Positions 61,287 through 64,000 of a stretch of 64,000 nucleotides of DNA are shown here, piece by piece. Every line of letters begins with the position of its first letter. The stretch's first letter is position 1. This DNA is from an uncultured Vicinamibacterales bacterium (GTDB lineage: Bacteria; Acidobacteriota; Vicinamibacteria; Vicinamibacterales; UBA8438). Location of the stretch: contig OY282382.1 in the NCBI GenBank assembly GCA_958295905.1, positions 3,558,001 to 3,622,000 on the forward strand. The letters run 5' to 3'. The notes under the pieces are model-generated. The model did no database searches. It was not told the origin of the DNA and saw only the letters and a program-made list of their open reading frames with translations. A program made the position numbers and the translations under genes.

Positions 61287-64000
61287 CTACCACGTGAACT
61301 GCGCGCCGAACTTGACGAAGCGCGCCAGCAGGATGTTCTCGGGCACCTGCCACTGCGGGCCGAAGGTGTCGTTGATGGCCAGCGGCGCGTTGTCGTTGAG
61401 CATGTTGTAGGCGTCGAGCATCAACCGGACCTCGCGGTCCGCATCGAACCGGAAGATCTTCGAGATGCGGATGTCCAACTGGTTGAGGCGGTCGGCGAAC
61501 AGCGTCCCCGGCGCGATCAGGTGGACCTCGGCGCTTCGCGCCCCGCCCGCCAACGGCCGCCCGAGCGACGGCTCGATGGCGCTGCTCGGCGCGTTCCAGG
61601 TCGCGAGAATCGGCACCCCCGGCAGGTTCTGCAGGAATCCCGAGAGCTGCACGTCGTACCAGGGCAGCGTATAGGCGCCGCTCAGCTTCCAGCTGGGCCG
61701 GAAGAACGGCGGGTCGACGCGGCAGTGATGCCCCTTCGGCAGGATGAGCCCGGCCGCTTCCTCGCTGTCCCAGCCGCCGCCGGTGCCCGCCCCGCCCGCA
61801 GTGAGGGCCAGCGTCGGCACCGCCGCGGGGTTGTCGGGGCGCGCGCCGCAGTCGTCGAAGCGGGTGCGGCCCAGGCTGACCCCGCCGTAGACGAACAGGT
61901 CGCTGCTGACCCGCGAGTTGATGGTCACGTCGAGTCCGTCGTACACCTGATCCATGGTGTAGCCGTTCGGCTCGGCCCGCACGATGTCGTTCTGCACCTG
62001 GCCGAACTTGGCGGGATTGACGTCGTAGAGGCCGCAGACCTCCCGTCCGGCGTTCGGCAGTCTCGGGTCGTCGGGCGCGGTCACGCAGTACGGGTCGAAG
62101 TCGCCGGGTCCGACCAGCACGTTGTCGGTCACCGAGAAGTTGCCCTGCACGCGGCGCCAGTACGACACGTCGAGGGCCATGCGGGGCAGAATCTCCTGCT
62201 CGACGCCCACCGAGTACTCCCAGTTGTTCCGGCGCGTCCCGAACCCCGAGTAGACGTCCTCGGCGAAGACGTTGGTGAGGACGCTCCGGCCGAAGTTGGC
62301 GTTCGAGAACGGCCCCAGCTCGTTCTCGTCCGGGAAGAAATCGCCGTTCAGGTCGCGCCAGCTTCGCGTCGCGCTCGTGACCGACGCGTTGACGGGGTTC
62401 CGCGACGCCGACATCGCGATGGTGTCGACGCGGAGGTAACGGCTGACCGAGCCCTTGATCGCGGTCCGGCCGTCACCGAAGACGTCGTGGGCGACGCCGA
62501 TCCGCGGCGACAGGTCGGTCCAGTTCGCGGCGTTGGGAATGGCGTCCCAGCGGCGCGTCGGCGCCCAGGTGCCCGGCGCCACCGAGCCCGTCGGCGTGTC
62601 GACGAAGCGCGACGTGTCCTGCGCGGGAATGTCCTGCCGGATGCGGTCCCACCGCAGGCCGAGGTTGAAGGTGGTGCGGTCGATGGTCCAGGTGTCCTGC
62701 ACGTAGAGGCCGAGGTCGGCCTTCAGATCGACCTCCACGTTGTAGGGCGTGGCGAACGCCGCGATCAGGAACGGCGCGCCGCCGAAGGTGAACAGCAGGC
62801 TGTCGGTCGGTCCGATGATGTCGGTGCCCTGCCGCCACGTTCCTTCGTCGAGGGTCATGCCGAACTTGAGGTTGTGCGAGCCGGTGACGTAGGACATCGA
62901 CGCCTTGTAGGCCCGGTGCACTTCGTTCCACCGCCGGCTGAAACCGATGCCGCGGAAGTCGATGCCGGTGGTGAGCTCGTGCACGGCGTGGAGCTGGGGG
63001 GCGTCGGGCTGCGGATCGATGGTCGCGTCCTGCACCTGCATGCCCATCCCCGCCTCGAGCAGGATGCGGTTGCCGATGGTGCCGGTCCAGGTGGTCGTCC
63101 CGTGCCAGTTCAGGGGGTTCCGCTGGTCGCGCGACGCCTCCGGCGTGCGGCGGTTCGAGATGCCCTGGTACGGGCGGTGGCGCGGCGCCCCGTTGTAGTA
63201 GACGGCCAATTTGTTGCTGCGTGTGGCCTGCCACGTCAGCCGGAGGCTGGCGCTCTGGTCGTACTGCTCGTCGATGCCCGGCCGCGCCACGTCCGGCTCG
63301 AAGACGAAGTCGTTCGGGTCGGTGTCGTAGAACGTGTTGGCGGGGAGCAGTTTGAGGCCCCAGTTGCGGTACGCGCCGTGGAACCACAGCCGGTCTCTGA
63401 CGATCGGTCCCCCGAGATCGAAGCTCGTGTCCCAGATGCTGCTGACGACGTCCGGCGTCCGCAGGCCGGCGTCGATCAGGTCCTGACTGAGGTTGTCGCC
63501 CTGGAGTCCGCTGTTGGAGAAGTTGCCGAAGGTCGATCCGCTGAACGTGTTCCCGCCCTCCTTGGGAATGATGTTCACGCGGACCCCGCCGACCGCCACG
63601 TCGGCCGAGACCGCCCCGATCTCGTAGGAGAGCTCTTCGGTCTGGGCGTCGTTCGCGTTCAAGGTCGTGCAGGAGTAGCCGCACGACAGGTTGCCCATCG
63701 TCAGCCCGTCCATCTGGCGCATGCCGTCGCGGGTGTCGCCGCCGTGCGCGGCGAGATAGGGCATGTACGAGTCGCGGACGCCGCCGACGTCCTGCGACTC
63801 GGGCGCGACGCCGACCGTCAGCGCCCCGATCGCGCCCCAGTCCTTGTTCATCGGCAGGGAGTCGAGCACATCCTTGGTGACGACCGACAGCTCCTGCACC
63901 CGCTGAACGTCGATGACCGGCGACCGGCCCGAAACGGTGATCGTCTCTTCGAGGGTGCCGACGCCCAACTCGACGTTGACGGGCGCCGTGAACCCGGCGG
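61287..64000 (-). CDS. TonB-dependent receptor, carboxypeptidase-regulatory-like type (partial)
   Basis: The gene enters from beyond the right edge; 904 codons are visible and the frame is open to base 64000. The first visible text, AGFTAPVNVELGVGTLEETI then TVSGRSPVIDV, is the end of a carboxypeptidase-regulatory-like domain and the start of the plug. The plug and barrel follow: LPMNKDWGAIGALTVGV, VNIIPKEGGNTFSGSTFGNF, and a very long barrel ending AQFTW with a terminal aromatic. This CarboxypepD_reg-TonB type is expanded in Acidobacteriota and probably imports oligosaccharides or siderophores. No transporter or enzyme partner is visible in the window. Confidence 0.92.
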   Translation of the reverse strand, partial: AGFTAPVNVELGVGTLEETITVSGRSPVIDVQRVQELSVVTKDVLDSLPMNKDWGAIGALTVGVAPESQDVGGVRDSYMPYLAAHGGDTRDGMRQMDGLTMGNLSCGYSCTTLNANDAQTEELSYEIGAVSADVAVGGVRVNIIPKEGGNTFSGSTFGNFSNSGLQGDNLSQDLIDAGLRTPDVVSSIWDTSFDLGGPIVRDRLWFHGAYRNWGLKLLPANTFYDTDPNDFVFEPDVARPGIDEQYDQSASLRLTWQATRSNKLAVYYNGAPRHRPYQGISNRRTPEASRDQRNPLNWHGTTTWTGTIGNRILLEAGMGMQVQDATIDPQPDAPQLHAVHELTTGIDFRGIGFSRRWNEVHRAYKASMSYVTGSHNLKFGMTLDEGTWRQGTDIIGPTDSLLFTFGGAPFLIAAFATPYNVEVDLKADLGLYVQDTWTIDRTTFNLGLRWDRIRQDIPAQDTSRFVDTPTGSVAPGTWAPTRRWDAIPNAANWTDLSPRIGVAHDVFGDGRTAIKGSVSRYLRVDTIAMSASRNPVNASVTSATRSWRDLNGDFFPDENELGPFSNANFGRSVLTNVFAEDVYSGFGTRRNNWEYSVGVEQEILPRMALDVSYWRRVQGNFSVTDNVLVGPGDFDPYCVTAPDDPRLPNAGREVCGLYDVNPAKFGQVQNDIVRAEPNGYTMDQVYDGLDVTINSRVSSDLFVYGGVSLGRTRFDDCGARPDNPAAVPTLALTAGGAGTGGGWDSEEAAGLILPKGHHCRVDPPFFRPSWKLSGAYTLPWYDVQLSGFLQNLPGVPILATWNAPSSAIEPSLGRPLAGGARSAEVHLIAPGTLFADRLNQLDIRISKIFRFDADREVRLMLDAYNMLNDNAPLAINDTFGPQWQVPENILLARFVKFGAQFTW

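Overview
The window is a very GC-rich bacterial chromosome segment. It most resembles Acidobacteriota, probably the Vicinamibacteria. The pointers are a VWFA-related protein of the acidobacterial type, secreted planctomycete-type cytochrome/DUF1501 and DUF1592/DUF1552 operons, a large TonB-dependent receptor with a carboxypeptidase-regulatory-like N-terminus, and several copies of a secreted protein family built around a DLQGVWD motif. The taxonomic call is inference from gene content; no rRNA gene is present.

Layout. 0.6-8.9 kb: a small coiled-coil membrane protein, a secreted DLQGVWD-family protein, the PSCyt/DUF1549/DUF1553 + DUF1501 pair and a VWA protein. 9.5-13.7 kb: an operon of DUF1592-type cytochrome, DUF1552 protein and cytochrome P460. 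13.7-31.2 kb: mostly metabolic genes (TPR protein, iron alcohol dehydrogenase, glycosyltransferase, PQQ dehydrogenase, beta-lactamase-fold hydrolase, DUF1801 protein, esterase, enolase-like protein, APH-type kinase, quinone oxidoreductase, VTT membrane protein, SpoU methyltransferase, aminotransferase). 31.2-33.3 kb: a group II intron with a frameshifted reverse transcriptase. 33.5-42.4 kb: PQQ-propeller protein, FAH-family hydrolase, three more DLQGVWD-family loci (one a pseudogene), a spondin/Calx-beta/Fn3 surface protein and a HicAB pair. 42.5-45.4 kb: VapBC, dCTP deaminase and an outer-membrane barrel in a tightly coupled run. 45.6-59.3 kb: a defence island (SNF2-DUF3883 helicase, SIR2-STAND protein, DUF1156 methyltransferase, DUF499 ATPase, AAA ATPase, broken S8 protease). 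60.4-64.0 kb: Uma2 protein and a TonB-dependent receptor that runs off the window.

The defence island is the best candidate for an undescribed system. The helicase, DUF1156 methyltransferase and DUF499 ATPase resemble the core of type 3 BREX, but no PglZ is present. An AT-richer SIR2-STAND gene with a TTG start sits between helicase and methyltransferase, and an IetA-like AAA ATPase at the end is followed by a frameshifted stub of its usual S8 protease partner.

The second notable theme is DNA structure. Short tandem duplications that span stop codons occur at six gene ends (units of about 110, 101, 69, 113, 111 and 19 bp). Three families of roughly 160-bp palindromic-ended, MITE-like repeats fill the intergenic regions; one family appears in opposite orientations inside otherwise matching flanks. 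Several intergenic regions hold orphan 3' ends of lost genes. Coordinates of repeats were read by eye and may be off by a few bases.
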